DNA from: Colletotrichum lupini
Taxonomy: Eukaryota; Ascomycota; Sordariomycetes; Glomerellales; Glomerellaceae
Reading direction: 5' to 3'
DNA: 64,000 bases
Assembly: GCF_023278565.1 (NCBI RefSeq)
Contig: NC_064672.1
Span: 6,324,001 to 6,388,000, forward strand
A model generated the notes under the pieces. That model saw only the letters and a program-made list of their open reading frames with translations, made no database searches and was not told where the DNA came from. This document shows, piece by piece, positions 24,601-39,717 of this stretch. Position 1 is the stretch's first letter; each line of letters starts with the position of its first letter. The translations under genes and the position numbers were made by a program.

Positions 24601-27600
24601 TTAAAAAGGTTTTTATAGTAAATGGCCTTAAAAATGCTATATAGATTAGAAAAATAGAAAATAGTCCCTGTCTTTTTAGTAACGTAGTAGCTGAAATTAT
24701 TAAGACTATCGACTTAATTTTATATAACTATTAAGTTATTTTATTTATAACTTAGGGCTTCGTAGCGGATTACGGTAGGGTAGGGATATAGTAAGGATAT
24801 AGTAAAAGAATACTATTTTAAATATTACGAAATCGTATAGTAAAAATATATATTTTATACTAAGTTAAGTAAAGCGTAACGTTTTTATTAAGGAAGCGGA
24901 GGCCTAATATAGTTATAAAATACTATATTTACTTCTTAACTATACTATTAAATACACCGGGACGAATATATTTATAATTATAATATCTAAGCCTAATACT
25001 TAGTAACTTTAAAGATTGCTAGCTACTCTCGTATTTTACTATATATATTTAGAGGACGAGGAGCTATTTATATTATACTAAATATCTTCTTAAAATATTT
25101 AAATAGACGATATTAATATAATAGTAAATATACTCTTTGTAAACTCTAGTACTACTAAAAGAGTCGTAAAGCGTTAATAATAGGTCGCTTATTTAATAAA
25201 TAACTTTCCGTTTATAAAATTATTTTATTTATTTAAGAGTTATCTAAGCGCCCTAGTAGGTATACTATTTTCTACCTCGTAATAAGGGCGAGCTTTTAAA
25301 GCCTAGGAAGCTATTAAATAGTTAGAATAAGCTCCTACGTTCGATTAATATATATATATTAGAGGCTATATTATATACTAATATAAAAAGCGAGTAATAT
25401 ACCAATACTCTTACCCTATTTAGTTCGCCTCTTAATAAGAGAAACCGAATATTATAAACATAAGTTACTACTTCTTATATATCTCTTAGAGACTAATTAT
25501 ATTTTATAAACTATAGGGTTTTTAATTAAGGGTATAAAGAAATATTTTAAAAAATAGGTAGTAATTAATTCTAGTTACGAATATTAAAAAGGAATAATCG
25601 CGCGTTAGGAAATACTATTGAATAAAAGTCGTAAATTATTAAAGCTTAATATTATAATAGGTTTACTAAAAGTAAGATATATTAATAGAAAATAATATTA
25701 AAAGCGTAGTTAAAAAACTCTTTTTTATACTTAAAGTCGAGCGTTAGCTCTCTTAGACCGCTTATATAGTAGAGGACTTTAGTAAATAGTATTAGTATTA
25801 TATCGTTATAGGGCTTACTAACTACTTTTAAAAACTATTAAATACGGAGAGTAAATAACTTTAAATTATTTATTAATACGACTACTATATAACCCTCTTT
25901 AATAGAGTATAAAGTCCGGAATTACCTAACTACTAAAAGGATTTATTCGTTTCCCTTAATAACTCTTAAAAAGAAATTTAATTAGTATTTATTAAAATAG
26001 ACCTTAATTAACTTAAATAAGTACGGGATAGATAAGAATTATAAATACTTATTAGTTAATAAGATATATAATACGCTCTAAAAATCGTTATTCTCTTAAA
26101 GTTTAAAAAGATCGGGGATAATTTCTAATAATAATTAGAGAAGCGAGAACGGTTTCGAAATACTAAGACTAATAGGATCTAAGATTAAATTAAATAAAAC
26201 TTAGATTAAATACTCGCTCTTATTATTATTAATACGTACGTATTTTATAACGAGTTCTAAAGATAAAAAGTAAAAGTAGGGTAATAAATAATTTTAAATA
26301 CGAGTTAAAAAGAGTAAATAAAATAGCCTAGCCCTAAGACGAAATACGTAATTTATATATACTACTTAAAGGCTTATTATAATAAGTCTACTTACTTTCC
26401 GTAGCCGGTATTATAACCTTATTAAAAAAGTAATCTAGACGCTATAACCGAAGTAGTAACTAATTAACGGATTATTATATATTAGAAAATAGGCTTAGAT
26501 AAGAGGTATATATTATACTAACTCTCCTAATAATATATTAGTCCTTAGCTAGGTTTTTATTTCTTAAAAGCTCTAGTAATTAGGAAGTATAAGCTATTAT
26601 AGAGAACGTTGGTATAGGTTATATATTATTAAACGTCGAAAATATATATATACTCTTTATAATAATCTATCCCTTATAGTAATTTCTTATTTTATTAAGT
26701 ATGCTACTGGGGTAAACGCTTTTTTAGTATTTAAGTTATAGTTAGACTTCTAATTATATGTTAACGTAGTTATCTTTTAAGCTTTGTTTTCTCTTAGATT
26801 TTTAACTTAGTATATAAGCTTTATAAATAATATTCGTTATTATATAGCTAGACCTCTTAGTATACGAGATATTATTATAATTTATTAGTATTCTTTAGAA
26901 GTAGCTTATATAACTATTAGAGTACTTAGTAAGGAGAACCTAGCTTAATTGTTATAATAAAGGCCGGCCGCTAGACCTTAGAGCCCGGCTAGTAGGCTAA
27001 TATAAGGGCCGCGCTTTGAAAAGGCGCGTAGAACTAGGGCCTAGTCGTCCCCTATTTAACCCCTAGTAATAAGAAGTTAGAAATATAAATAAATAGACTA
27101 GTATTTAAGGGTTAGAGATAGTTTTAATATATATACGAGTTTAACGGCTCTATTATAAAAACGTCTACTTATTTTTTAAGTTAGGTTATACTTAAGGCTA
27201 TTATTTTACTAAAAAGCGGTTTATTATTATCAATATACTAGGTTAGTATTAATATAAGACCTAATAAAACGAAAACTTAAGGTTATAAATAGTCCGGCTA
27301 GCTACTTAGATCGTTCGATTTCTATTTATTATTATAAATCCGTTATTTTCTATATATACTCTTCCCCGTAGTAAATATTATTAAAACGATGCGTTTTACT
27401 AGTCTTTTTAATAATTATAAAGCGGCTCTTACCTAGCTAGTTATTAAAAATACTAACCTATACTCTAGTAGTTCTAGTAGTTACTATATATATTCTAAAA
27501 TACCGAGGTTAGTTATACTAAAACCTAATTTTTAATTAGTATAATAATATATAAGCTTAAGACTAGAGTTATAATAACTACCGTCGCAACCGCCTTATAG

Positions 27601-30600
27601 GGCGTTTTTATAGCTACGATCCTTAAGCACTACTATAACTAAATTTATAATACCTATTTTAAAATAAGAATCCGCTAGGTAGAAGGAGTAGAAAGCTAAA
27701 AGCCAGAGATTAAAGTTTAGAAATATTATAAAATAATTTTATTTACTTACTAAGACTATTTAGAGGGTGGACGAGAGGGGGCTATAGTAAATAGAGAACT
27801 ATAATACGTATTCGAGATCCTATTTTATATAAGAGGACTTAGTAATAGGATTTACTTAGAAGTTATTTAGGTTAGATTTCCTAAATCTTTATATAAGCCC
27901 GAAGCGACGATTTAAGATACTAATAAAGAACCTTTTTAAGGGTATTAGAAATCTTAGGGCGGCTACTAAAAGGTATTAAGGGTATTACGAGGCTCGTTAA
28001 GCTCGAAGGGTTTACTAATAATATAACTTAATTAATAAACGGCTATTATATAATAAGGGGTTTATATTATTAAAAAGGAAAATACCGTAGTCTAGAGTAA
28101 TTATAAAGAGTAAAGAGCTAGAACTAGCTAACGTAGTATAGAGCGCTTTATAAAAGTACTAAGTTCTTATATTAAGATTCTTTTTATAGCGTTATTTAAC
28201 GTTTTAATAGTAAACGGTATATTACGAATCGAGGCTTTATAAGTAATTTTTAAGCCGCTATATAATAGTTTTTTAAGGGATACTTATTGAAGTTTATAAT
28301 ATAGGTCCGGCGTAGTCGATCCGTAATATAGATCTTTTTAATTATTATTAAAAATAAACTTTTTTTAAACTTATTTAATAAGGTCGTAAGACTTGGTAAT
28401 AAGCCTAAGTATTTAATATTCTCTTTAATAGAAATCAATATTACTCTAGCTATAATCTAATTATAAACGCAACCCTTTTGTGCTAAGATCAACGATTAGT
28501 TAAGTAATATTACTCTTTTTTACGTATATTTTATATTAACTAAAGATGTATATTAATTAAAGGATCGATACGATGATTAATAAGCTTATTATAAGTATAT
28601 AAAAGGCTGGCCTTTTTAATTACTTAGTTAATATATAACGTAAATAAATATAGGATATGCTCTAGTGCGCTTATATAGGCCTTAAGTAGTTAAGATCGTA
28701 TTAAGCGATATACTATTACTATTTATTTAAGAGTCTAGGATTTAGACTACCGCCCCTTATTAACCTCTATCCTAAGAGCTACTCTTACTAAATAGGAATA
28801 GCGATATTATTAGTTTTATAATATTTTTAATTTTCTTCGTATTATTTATAATACGCCCGAGTTTAATACCGTTAAACAATAGACTAGTTACTTATTAAGG
28901 AATAATTACTTATTACTTATTTAGGTAGTTATTTTAAGCTTATTAGGATTAGTAGGTATTTTTAAGTTTACGAAGAGCTTTTTTTAGCCCCTCTCTTCGT
29001 TATATAATACTAGCCCTATTTTTAATAAATACGTTATTTTATTATTTAGGGCTATACTTATAAGAGCGAACTTAGCTATATACTAAATAGCATAAGGTTC
29101 TTAAGAGAGCTTTTTATTATTAGTTATATATTAGAGCTAAGGTAAGTACTTATAACTTACTTCGAAAATAGCTCTATTACTAGGTCTTATAACTAGGCTA
29201 ATAAGCTATTAATATCGATTATATTAGGTAAGGGAGGCGACTATTATAAATATAAAATAATAAACTAAGCGTCCGTAGTTATTAAGTTATTATAGAGATA
29301 TTATAAGCTATATTTAAGAGACTTTAGAGAGACCTTAGTTAACTTTTAAGAGCTTATAGTAGCGGGTTATTAATAAGTAAAGGGTTCTATATATAATAAG
29401 TAGCTTATTAGCTTATATAATAGCTAGGTTAATAATTAGGATATGATTATTTAAAGTAGGGAGCTAAAGGGGTAAGAAGAACTTTTAATAGTAGAGGTAA
29501 TAAGTATAAGTAAGTTCTTAAAAATAAGGTAATAATAGACGATATTAAACGGCGCTATAGCCTTTATAATTATTAAAGTATAACTATTTTAAACTCGTTC
29601 GTTCTATATTTACTATTAGCGTAAGTTAGGTAATAAGACGGCGGGGTTATTTTTATTTATATTCGTAGTTAGATAGCGATTATTATAATTAGTAAAGATC
29701 CGAGGCTATTATTAATTATATTATAAGTAGTCTAGGTAACGTTTCGGTTTTATTCTTAACCTAGTAGTCTCGTAATTAACCCCGTTATTGAAGCGAAATA
29801 GCGGATTTATAAATTATAATTACTATATAAGTATCTTCTACTTAGCTAAATCGAGAGGATTATACTATTTATTCAGTAACTTATCCGTTAATAATATACC
29901 CTAAGGTATTTATATAAGTACTTTATTACTATATTAGAGGTAAAGTACGGTATATTAAACTACTATCGTAATAATACTAAATATAGTCTTTAAATATAAA
30001 GATAAGTTATACGGGCTAGGATGTTTTTAAAGTTAGTAATAGAGTATTAATAAAGTAAGCTTAGTTTAATAGGGGAGATCGTTTGCGCGGTACTTAGTAT
30101 TATAGCTTATAACTTAAGAAATTATTTAGAACGGTAATCTTACTATTAAAAACTAAGTATAAAAATAATAATAAAACTTAATAAATATTAGCGCTTTATT
30201 AAGGTACTTACCTATCCCCTAACCTAGACCTTAGTAATAGGGTTTATAATATATTAAAGTTTACTTTTTATAGCTCGCTAAACTACCGATATTAAATTAT
30301 ATATTTATTAATTTAGATTAATAGCGATGTTTTCTTAAATACTATATATCCCGAAATAATACCTTAGTCGTTATAGAATTAAATAATATATAGTTAATTA
30401 TATAGTAGCTTAAGACTAGACTAAGTATTAAAAATAAGGCTAGTATAGTTAGTTAAATACGTTTTAAAGTACTTTTATATACGCACCTTACTACTTCTAG
30501 TCCCCTTAGTAAACCCTAATTAATAAGTACCTATTACTAAGTACGTTAGCCGTACCGTTCTTAACTTAATTATCTACTTACTTTATAGAGTTTTCTTAAT

Positions 30601-33546
30601 TAAGTTATAATTAGCTATATTAAGCGAGCTTAATAACTAAGTTTATTATCGGCCTTAAGTACGTTTAAGTAAGTAACGGAGGACTAGCGGGATTAAGTAA
30701 GTTAATAAAGGGTATTATATTTAGGCTTATATATTTGTAATATTATATTAATTTGTTTTATTTTACTAATAATATATATAAATAAAGTAGAAGAGCTATA
30801 TTCCCTATCGTTTTACTATAAGGATTATGTATAAATAGTTATTATATAAGACGTAGTATATACCAAGCGCTCTATTTAGATATACTTTTATAATTACTTT
30901 TATATGCTCTTACTTAAGTAATTATATTATATTCTTATAATAGCGGCTATTATAACGCCCGGGATAAGAACGTTATTAATAATTTATAAAAGCTAATACT
31001 ATAAGTAAGCTATTATTATAGCTTAGAAATAATTAGCGATCCTCTTTTTTTAATTAAGCAAATAAGAATACTTATTTAGTTATATATAATAGAGGATATT
31101 ACTTATAGGCTAAGAAATAAAACGGCCTTTATTTTATTATAAAAAACTATATAAAAGCCTATATATTAAAATACTAGTTCGGAACTACTTTTATACTTAC
31201 TAATAATCTCTTATAGCCGTTATTAAACTAGCTTCTTATGCTTATATAAGTTAGATATTTTTATTTTTAGTAAATTATTAGCTTTTACGACTTATTAGTC
31301 TTATATTATCGGATTTCTTAAAGGCTTTTATATAACCCCTATTACCTTTTTTACTACTTAAGGGCTCGTACCCCTAGCGGCTTATAGTTATTAAAGCCCT
31401 TTTTTTATTATAATAGTAATTTAGTATAACTAGCTTAGTTTATAAGAGCTAATAGCTATTTAAGGCCGCGGCCCGGACCGGCTTTTTAAAAACCTTTAGT
31501 CTTATAAAGCGGTACTATATTAACCCCGTCGACCCCGTTAGGCTCGCTACCTAAGTAGCTATCCTTATTATAACGTGCCCTATATAATAAAATAGATCGA
31601 TTTTATTATATATTTCCGTAGCGATTTTTACTTATTATAAAAAACCGTAAAGGAAAAGTTCGCTACTATCTTTTTTAAAAATGTTAATTAGGGGTATAGA
31701 CGACGGGTAGTAGGCCTTTAAGGCGTCTATTATTATTATAATAAAAAGTCCTTTAAGAGACGTTACTAGAGCCGGGGCTAGGAATTAACCGACTTAATTA
31801 GTCTACTCGCTACGTACCCTAAGCAGGCTATTACGTACTTATAAGTTTTAAATAAGGATAAGAACTATTACGAGAGCGTTAGTATATTTTCTATACGTCT
31901 TTTTTTATTTCTATTTAAATTAACTTAGGGACCCGCGTTATAACTATATCTAATCTTACTAAGCGCATAGGATATAAAAAATAATAGGAGTTTAATATAG
32001 CCTTTTATAAGGGAAGTATATATAATAACTTATTAATAGCCGTTACTAGCTATAGTAACTTTTCTTAGCTTTTAAAATAGCTACTATTATCTACTTATAG
32101 TATAATAAACGTCCTTTAAGTAGAATTTTAATTTTAACTTAAACGTTTTTTACTTAAAAGTCTTAATTAGAAATAATAGCGTAATAGATAACTCCGTAAC
32201 GACTACTTATTATATAAAAGCTATATTAGTTATAATAAGAATAGTATATAACTTAGTTAGCCCGGCTAATTACTTTACGTTAGTCGCTTTAAAATAAATT
32301 ATATTAACGACCCCTAAGGACCTTTAAGGCTACTTATACTAAGTTATTAGAGTAAGCTAATTACTTATTAAATACTATTTATTCTTTTATTTATAATAAG
32401 GTTTATCTTAGTTTAGCTTAGTATTATTAAGTCTAGAGCTTTTTACTAAAGGAAATGCTTTTTTTTAATACGAAGCCGGACAATAGAATATTTAAAGCCC
32501 TTAAAATACCGGCCCCGTATATTCTATTTAAAGTAGTCTATTTAGTAATATAGTATTTAATTCTTTATTTTCTTATTTTAAAGCTATGTGCTTCTACTTA
32601 GTATTACTAAGTATTATATTTATTTTTAAGTCCCTCTCGTGCTATAAATTAATTACGTACGCACTAACTTATATTATTTATATTTATTTTTAATAAAAAG
32701 ACGGCGATAGGCGTAGGCTACCGTAAGCTTTATAATAGCGGGTTTATACTAGCGCTAAGATACGGCCTTTAGGTTATTTAATAAGATTAGTACTTTGCTC
32801 TACGCTTATATTAGAGTACTATAAATATTAAATATATTAAGACGCTTTTTAACTTAAGCTACGATATCTTCCGTCCTTTTGCGTGGTTTTTATATTTAAC
32901 TTAATAGGGCTAGCGTAATAATAAATAGCTTAATAATAAATAGGGTCTATAAATTAGTAACGAATACGCTAGGTCGAGACTAATACTAAACTTAGGCTAT
33001 TTACTATCTACGCTTAGCTTTAATTTAATAGTTTATATAACCTAGGTAAAGGGTAAGGTGCCTAATTTCGTTTTAATAATAGTTATTTAAAATAGCGGAG
33101 CATTTTTTCCTCCCGTAAGTAAATAATTACTTAGTCCCGATAGACTAATAACGAACGTTATAAGTACGCTCGAGGTCGGTTTTTATATCCTAAAGTATAA
33201 TTACGGTATAATATTACTAGCGCGTCGTACTATTTTAAAAATACAAATATTACCATTATTATATAAAATATACTTATAGTATATATATTAATTTCTTATT
33301 ATTATAAATAATCGTCCGTTATTTTAAACTCCCCTCGATCCTTCTTACTTAAAACTAACGTTATATTCCCTCTTTAGTAGCGGCGTTAATAACTTAGCTA
33401 ATTATAACGTTTATAATAAATATAATAAAATCTAGTTTAGTATTACGAAGCTAGTCCGATATAACGTATAGCCCGAGCTTTATAATAGCACAGAGGGCCT
33501 TTCCCTAAGACTTAGGACTAATAAAAAACGACTACTTCCGAACTAT

Positions 33547-33692
33547 AAAGATATTAAATATTAATAAGCCCGGATAGTTTTAATAATATTTACCTGGATT
33601 TATATGAATTATAAAATATAAAGATATTAAATATTAATAAGCCCGGATAGTTTTAATAATATTTACCTGGATTTATATGAATTATAAAATAT
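33547..33692. repeat. Exact 73-bp tandem duplication (two copies)
   Basis: The unit starting AAAGATATTAAATATTAATA is repeated twice head to tail with no difference between copies, and the next four bases begin a third unit. Each unit keeps a TACCTGGATTTATATGAATT segment with TG dinucleotides. Exact identity in a landscape full of transitions means either a duplication younger than the RIP, or one too short to be recognised by RIP. Assembly error is the alternative. Confidence 0.9.
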
Positions 33693-33980
33693 AAAGTATA
33701 TTACTATTACTAAAACTCCGTCTTAATATAGGGCTAGTTAGTAGCTAATATTTATAGCTCTATATTATTAATACGTTTAGTACTAGAGCTTTTAGATATA
33801 ATAAACTGCGCTATTATAAAGATATATACTACTATAAACACTATTAAAAGTAAGAACGTAATAGATAAAATAGCTATTTAGTAATAAGTTAATTTATTTT
33901 TATTATCTAAGTAGGAGTAGTTAATAAGTATAAAGCGCGGACTACCTATATTTAGAAATTAACGGTCTTATTATTATATT

Positions 33981-34018
33981 AGAGGCTATAATAGTAGAGG
34001 CTATAGTAATAGAGGCTT
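33981..34018. repeat. 15-bp tandem repeat, 2.5 units
   Basis: The units AGAGGCTATAATAGT, AGAGGCTATAGTAAT and AGAGGCTT follow each other. In one plus-strand frame this reads as RGYNSRGYSNRGF, an RG-type repeat, but the surrounding frame is not demonstrably coding, so it is kept as a DNA repeat. Confidence 0.6.
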
Positions 34019-34363
34019 TTATTACCTTTATAATACCTTAGGATAGGATAGCTAGGTTATTTTAATAATCGTAACGGAAGTAAGTACGTATCCGGTTTTT
34101 AGTATTTTATTTTATATATTTTAGATTAGAACGCGGTATCTCTATATAGATACTAAACCGGGTATATACTTACTTTAAAATATACTAAGTAATTCTTCTC
34201 TTTAACTAACTAGTATATTATAATCCGAAAAGTGGGAGGTTTTATATAAGTAATTCTTATTTTTACTTTTCCTCCTCGTCCTCTTTTATAATCGGCTTCT
34301 CTTATAATCTGCGTATATAAAATATAAATAAGATATTACTAACGATATTCCTAAACGCACAGC

Positions 34364-34384
34364 GGGGGGTAGGGGGGGGGGAGG
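34364..34384 (+). other. G-run with G-quadruplex potential
   Basis: Six G, TA, ten G, A, GG occur in a row on the plus strand inside A/T-rich DNA. The runs of G could support a four-stranded structure. Such homopolymer runs are also found inside Fot1-type TIRs, but no inverted partner was found within 2 kb. Confidence 0.6.
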
Positions 34385-37300
34385 TTAAGATATATAAATA
34401 ATAAGGTTCTGCGCCGTTACTATACTATTAGGTCGAAATAAGGGCGCAAGGGCCTTTTATAAAGTTTAAAGTACTAAAGAAAGAAACGAGCCCGTAAACA
34501 AGGATCTGCCTATATTTATTAGTACTATATAACCCTAATAAGCGCCTTATCTTACTTATTAATATAGAGAAAAGTATGGGGCCGCGGGGGCTAGCTATTT
34601 TTAAAAAGCTATTAAAAAAGGTAGAATATACGTTTTTTAAAAACTAGCTAAGGACGCTTTTCCTTTAGAAATAACTAACGGCTAATTAGGGTATACGGCT
34701 AAGGCTAAATAGTAATATATAAGTTAGTATCGTATTAAAATATAAGTATTTTAAAGAGGTAAATAATATATTAAGTTATTTAGGGTATTATATATATTAA
34801 GTGTTACGTATCGTTCTTTTATAATTAAAATAACACTATTTTAATAGTATAATAAATAGCCTTAACCTGAAGAGTAGGATACTTATAGCGAGGATCGTAT
34901 AAAATCCCTAATATATTTACTTTATATTTAAGACCGGATTCGAGTCCTAGGAAATAAACGGCCCACGAATACTTTAATATATTCGAATAAACGCGCTTAT
35001 ATAAGGGAGCCCCGCTTGTTTTATTATACTAGCTTATTAATAATATATAAGTATAAAGTTTATTAGTTTATTAATTTTACGAAGTACGATTAGGGATAAC
35101 CGAAGTATACGTAGTTAAGGAAGTACCGGCCTTATATACCGTAATTAATTAATTAATTAACGTGTTTATTAATTAAGCTATTTTATTACTTATAGGCCGC
35201 GGGTTCGTTAGAAGTCGATGTCTTTATTTTAGGAAATAATTACTTATTACTTTATATTCTTATAGCGCTTTATTTCGTAATTTTTTATAATCTAGGCTTA
35301 TTCTTAGCTACTTGATAAATAGCGTAACTTATATTATATAGTTATTTTAAACGATAATTATTATTAAAAACTAGTTAGAATACTCGACTTATAATAGATA
35401 TTAATTAATTTATTTATTACCCTCGCGAAGTGTTTCTTAATAGTAGCCAAAGGCTATTAGTATATAATGATAGCTTTTAATTAATTTTAAAAAGTAGATA
35501 GTCGTTATTAGTTATAATAACGACGCGGAGATATAAGCCGTTGCTCTTATTAACGCGAGGCTTATATAAAAAGTTCTATATAATAATATTTAAAACTAAA
35601 CGAGCCCTTTATTAAATAGAGCCGCCTTAATACTTAATTTGTCCTATACCGAGGGCTCCTTATTAATTAAGCTGGGTTATAAGTAATTAATAAAAGCGGG
35701 TCTGTTTTTATTCTTATCTCGGATGCTATATACTATCGTTAGCCGCCCTAATGTTCTTAATAAAGTATATCGTTAGTAAGCTTATAGTTCATAACGAGTG
35801 CTAGTTATATTAAATTTATAATAAGTAGTATCGTTATTTTATTATAAGTATACTAGCTAGCGAAAACGTTATACTAAGAAGGAACTTAGGTATAGTTAAT
35901 TATAGTATAGTATTCTATCCCTCTTCGGAACGCCGTACTAATATATTTAGTATTATAGCGACTCGATAACCCTAAACCTTACTCACCCCGAACCTTATTA
36001 ACTTAGAACCTTATTAACCTAAAAGGCTTGTATATTTAATACTAGCTAGTCGTAGCTAAGCTAAGTGCGTTAATTACGTCTAGAGCTTTTAATCTTCTTT
36101 TTTAAGATATATATAATAATATATAAAGTATTAATAGTACTATAAAGGAGAATAATAAGCTAAAACGCCGTTATATTATAAAGGAATTACGAACGTAACG
36201 GTATATATAGTAAAAGGATATTTAGAAAAAAGAGGGAGTTTTTTAATAAACGTACTAGTTTTAAAAATAAGCTTAGTAAGAATAATCGTAAGGAGGTTAG
36301 CGTAATTAAGAAAATAGTAAAATAGGATTATTAAAAAGTATAATAACTAGAACGACGAAGCTATTAAGTATATTTAAAATATAATTAGAAAATACTACCC
36401 TAGTTTTTAAGAATATAGGTTACGGCTTAGATTTAATAACTAATAGAACTTAGTAAATTTATTTCCTAACTATCTAAATCTATCCTTAAGCGTTACGAGC
36501 ATAAGTAATATAAGTATTATTCTTAGCCTAGAGCCGGCGCGACTTAGCTAGGGTATATAATTAAAACCATAAAGAGAAAGGGTTATTTATAATTAAATAA
36601 CGTAGGGCTAGTGCGGATCGAACTATAGCGAGCTACTTCTTACTAAACCTATATTTAACTTAGAACTAAATTAAGCTTTAGATTAAAAACGGCTTTAAAT
36701 AGGGTAATAAGGAACAAAAGCGAAGTAGTAGTTCTAAAATAGTACCTAAAAATCATTTCTAACTATTATAATACGGGAGGAAATTATCTACTTAAGCTTA
36801 ATAAAAATATAAATATCGATAGATCTAAAGACCGCTTTATACTAGTTTTTAACTTATATATACGAATATTATTACGCTACTACGCTACTATCCTAAAGAG
36901 ACTTTATTAAAGCCTTAGTAAACTTAGAAGCATAGACGTTCCTTAAGTAATACTATAGATTAAACTAATAATAACTAGTAGTTTATTACTAAAGACTAAA
37001 GTTAAGGCCCGAGAGAAAAGGGCAAAGGATAAAGTCTAAAAGTCTAGTACTAGCGCTCAGAATAAAGCGCTTTACCTAAGTAAATTTGCTAATATGTTTT
37101 TAGCCGTTATTTATTATAACTTAACGTATCGGTAGCTAGACGGGGCCGTCTACGTACTTAAAGGCTAAGATATCCTTAATATAAATATATTTATAAGCGG
37201 TAGTAAAAAGCCACTCTTAAGGATTAGTAAGTACTAATACGAAAACGTATTAGTTTACTTAGATTTTAAATAAATTATTTAATAATAGTTTATAATACGG

Positions 37301-39601
37301 CCCGCGGCGCGCACAAACGTACTATTAGTCCCTATAAGATATATAAATAGATAATATCTTTATTTATAATAAGATAATAGCGGAAACTATTAATATAAGG
37401 ATTAACGCCGCTATAAAAAAGGAAGCTAGCGCGGGTATAAGTACCCTATACTTAAAAAGTTTTAATAATATAGGCACTCGTTATATTAATACCTTACCGA
37501 TTAGTTATAGTTAGGTTATATAGGAGTACTAAGTAGCTAAAGATATTAATAACGAGAAGTAGCTTAATTAATACTTTACTAATAGTTCCGCTCTTTATAA
37601 GACGAGCTAACGTTTTATAAAATAAGAGAGAGCTAATAATAAAGTTACTAATAACGCGGGCTAGGCTAATATATTAGGGGATATATAGGACGTTAGTACG
37701 CACCGCTACTTTAATAATATAATTAAGAATAAGGTATAGGATAGGTAGTCTAGCCCCGTCCTAAGGTAAGAGATAAGATATTTACTATACGCAAAAGCCC
37801 TAATCGTATAAGTAACGTTACCTAGTCTTTTTAAGGTACGGGCAGTAATAAAAATATAACGGTTTTTTTAATAAGTATCCCTAAATATATAGCTCGCCTC
37901 TCGTTAAGAGCGGTTACTACTATACTAGCTACCTTATTAAAATAAATAAAGAAGTTTTTTATAATAGAGTAGTAAGTAATAAGAGTATCTTTATTGTTTA
38001 TTAGGCTTATAATCTTATATAGCGTTTTAGTAGTTTGTTAATAGTTACTAATCGTTAGTTATTAGTCGTTTACTATTAACGAAATAGCAGGGCACTACTT
38101 AAAACTATAGCAATATAGTAATTTATTAATATATTCCGGATAGATTCTTACCCGCACCGAGAGGCGATTATAATTATTTACGAGTATATAATAGGCTATT
38201 AAAAAGATTATATTAAAGTAGTACGGACGCGGCCCTTAAATAATAAAATAAAGTTATTTAAAGTCGCGCTCCTTAAACTACTTAATATAGGCTTTTTTTT
38301 AATACGGATTTAGTTAGGACGTTATATTTATAAAAAAGCGCGCCTTAACTAACTATTTAATTTTATTACTTTTTTATATTATTTTTTAGGGACTATAGGT
38401 AAGTTTTATGCGGGGCTAGTAGCCGCTCCTTATTTAGTATCTTACTATTTAGTATACTTCGGCGCCCGTATAGCCCCCGGTACCTTCGGGTATTTAGTTA
38501 ACTTAGCGCATGTGAAGTAATAATATAAGTTCTTTTTAACCTTAACTAAATCCGCGTCTTTAAAGGTATTAGTTAGAGTAAGCTCGGCCTCCTTACCGTA
38601 GCGCATATAACGTAGCTTAGTAATCGTTAATTTTAATATAATTAGAAGTAGTAAATAGCGATTTATTATGTATTATATTATTTACTAATAAACGAATAGC
38701 GCGGAGCCTAGCTAAGCGCTTATATTTTATAATAACGTATTCTTTATAGTCTAAATATAGGCTACTATCGCTTTTCTAATCTCTAGCCCTTACTCTAATT
38801 ACCTATCTTAGTATTTTTAAAGAGTATTTTTTTTATAATATATAAAGAATAGTAATAAGAGTAACCTTGCTTAGTAACGCCCGTTAATACTATACCTTTA
38901 CCCGCTTATTTATAATCTAACTAACGTATCGGTAAGCGTATATATACTATTATTATTTAGTAATACTTTACGTAAAAAAGTATTTTAAAAGCTACTAAGA
39001 GTACTTTAGAAGCTGCTAAGTAGTGCCGACGTAAGTATTAGATCTAGATTATTTATAAAGACCCTTAACGTAGTTAAGTATATACTTACTTAGAGTTAGA
39101 ATTAGCTCGGTATATATTATTCCTCGTTTAATAATATTTAGGTATTATACTTAACTAAGCGGTTAAGCGCGCCCGTTAGAATAATTATAATATCTTATTT
39201 TAAAATCCCTTAGTAAGAGATAAGCCTAACGACTATAATAAGATTTTCTATACCCCTTAGCTCTAATTTTAAATCTTTAGGCGTATTATATAGCCGTATA
39301 ACGGGTATATAATATAAGCTACGATAAATATTAGTTTTTAACTCGTAACTTCTAAAGTTATCTTATTATAGCTCTTTTAGGCCTAAAAACTAACCCCCGC
39401 GCTACTTTAATAAGCTCGGATTAACTACTACGTAAGTAATCTCTAATCGTACTATTTCTATTATCTAGAGGTAATTCTAGAGGTATTCTAAACATATTTC
39501 TATATTTATCGAGCTATAAAAATCGGTATAAACGGCCGGTTCTTATTAATATTATAGTAGGGGAAGACGGAACTAGCGATCTATATAGCGTATCCTTTTA
39601 T

Positions 39602-39717
39602 ACCTTTTTCTTCTCTCCTTTCCTTTTTTTATTTCTCCTTTTATTTTTTTCTTTTTTTATTTTTATTTTCTTTTCTCTTTTTTCTCTTTTTTTCTCTTTT
39701 TTCTTCTAATTCTCTTT
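39602..39717 (+). other. Polypyrimidine (CT-rich) tract of ~115 bp
   Basis: The plus strand is almost purely C and T with T runs and only isolated A residues. CT-rich tracts are common upstream of fungal genes and at simple-sequence slippage sites. No gene can be placed on either side, so promoter use is not supported. The absence of CA and TG in such a tract makes it inherently immune to RIP, which may explain its survival. Confidence 0.8.

Noticed and set aside
28250..28438. 62-codon minus-strand ORF
   Set aside because: It starts with TTG, shows no motif, and stop density rises at once on both sides. It may be a remnant but cannot be supported as a gene.
31240..32400. Another apparently continuous frame after ignoring RIP-type stops
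   Set aside because: Same reason: no homology recognised and the criterion does not discriminate strands or frames.
34925..34950. ATTCGAGTCC word resembling a tRNA B-box
   Set aside because: No cloverleaf can be built around it.
35140..35165. TTAA-rich microsatellite-like patch
   Set aside because: Short and expected by chance in this composition.
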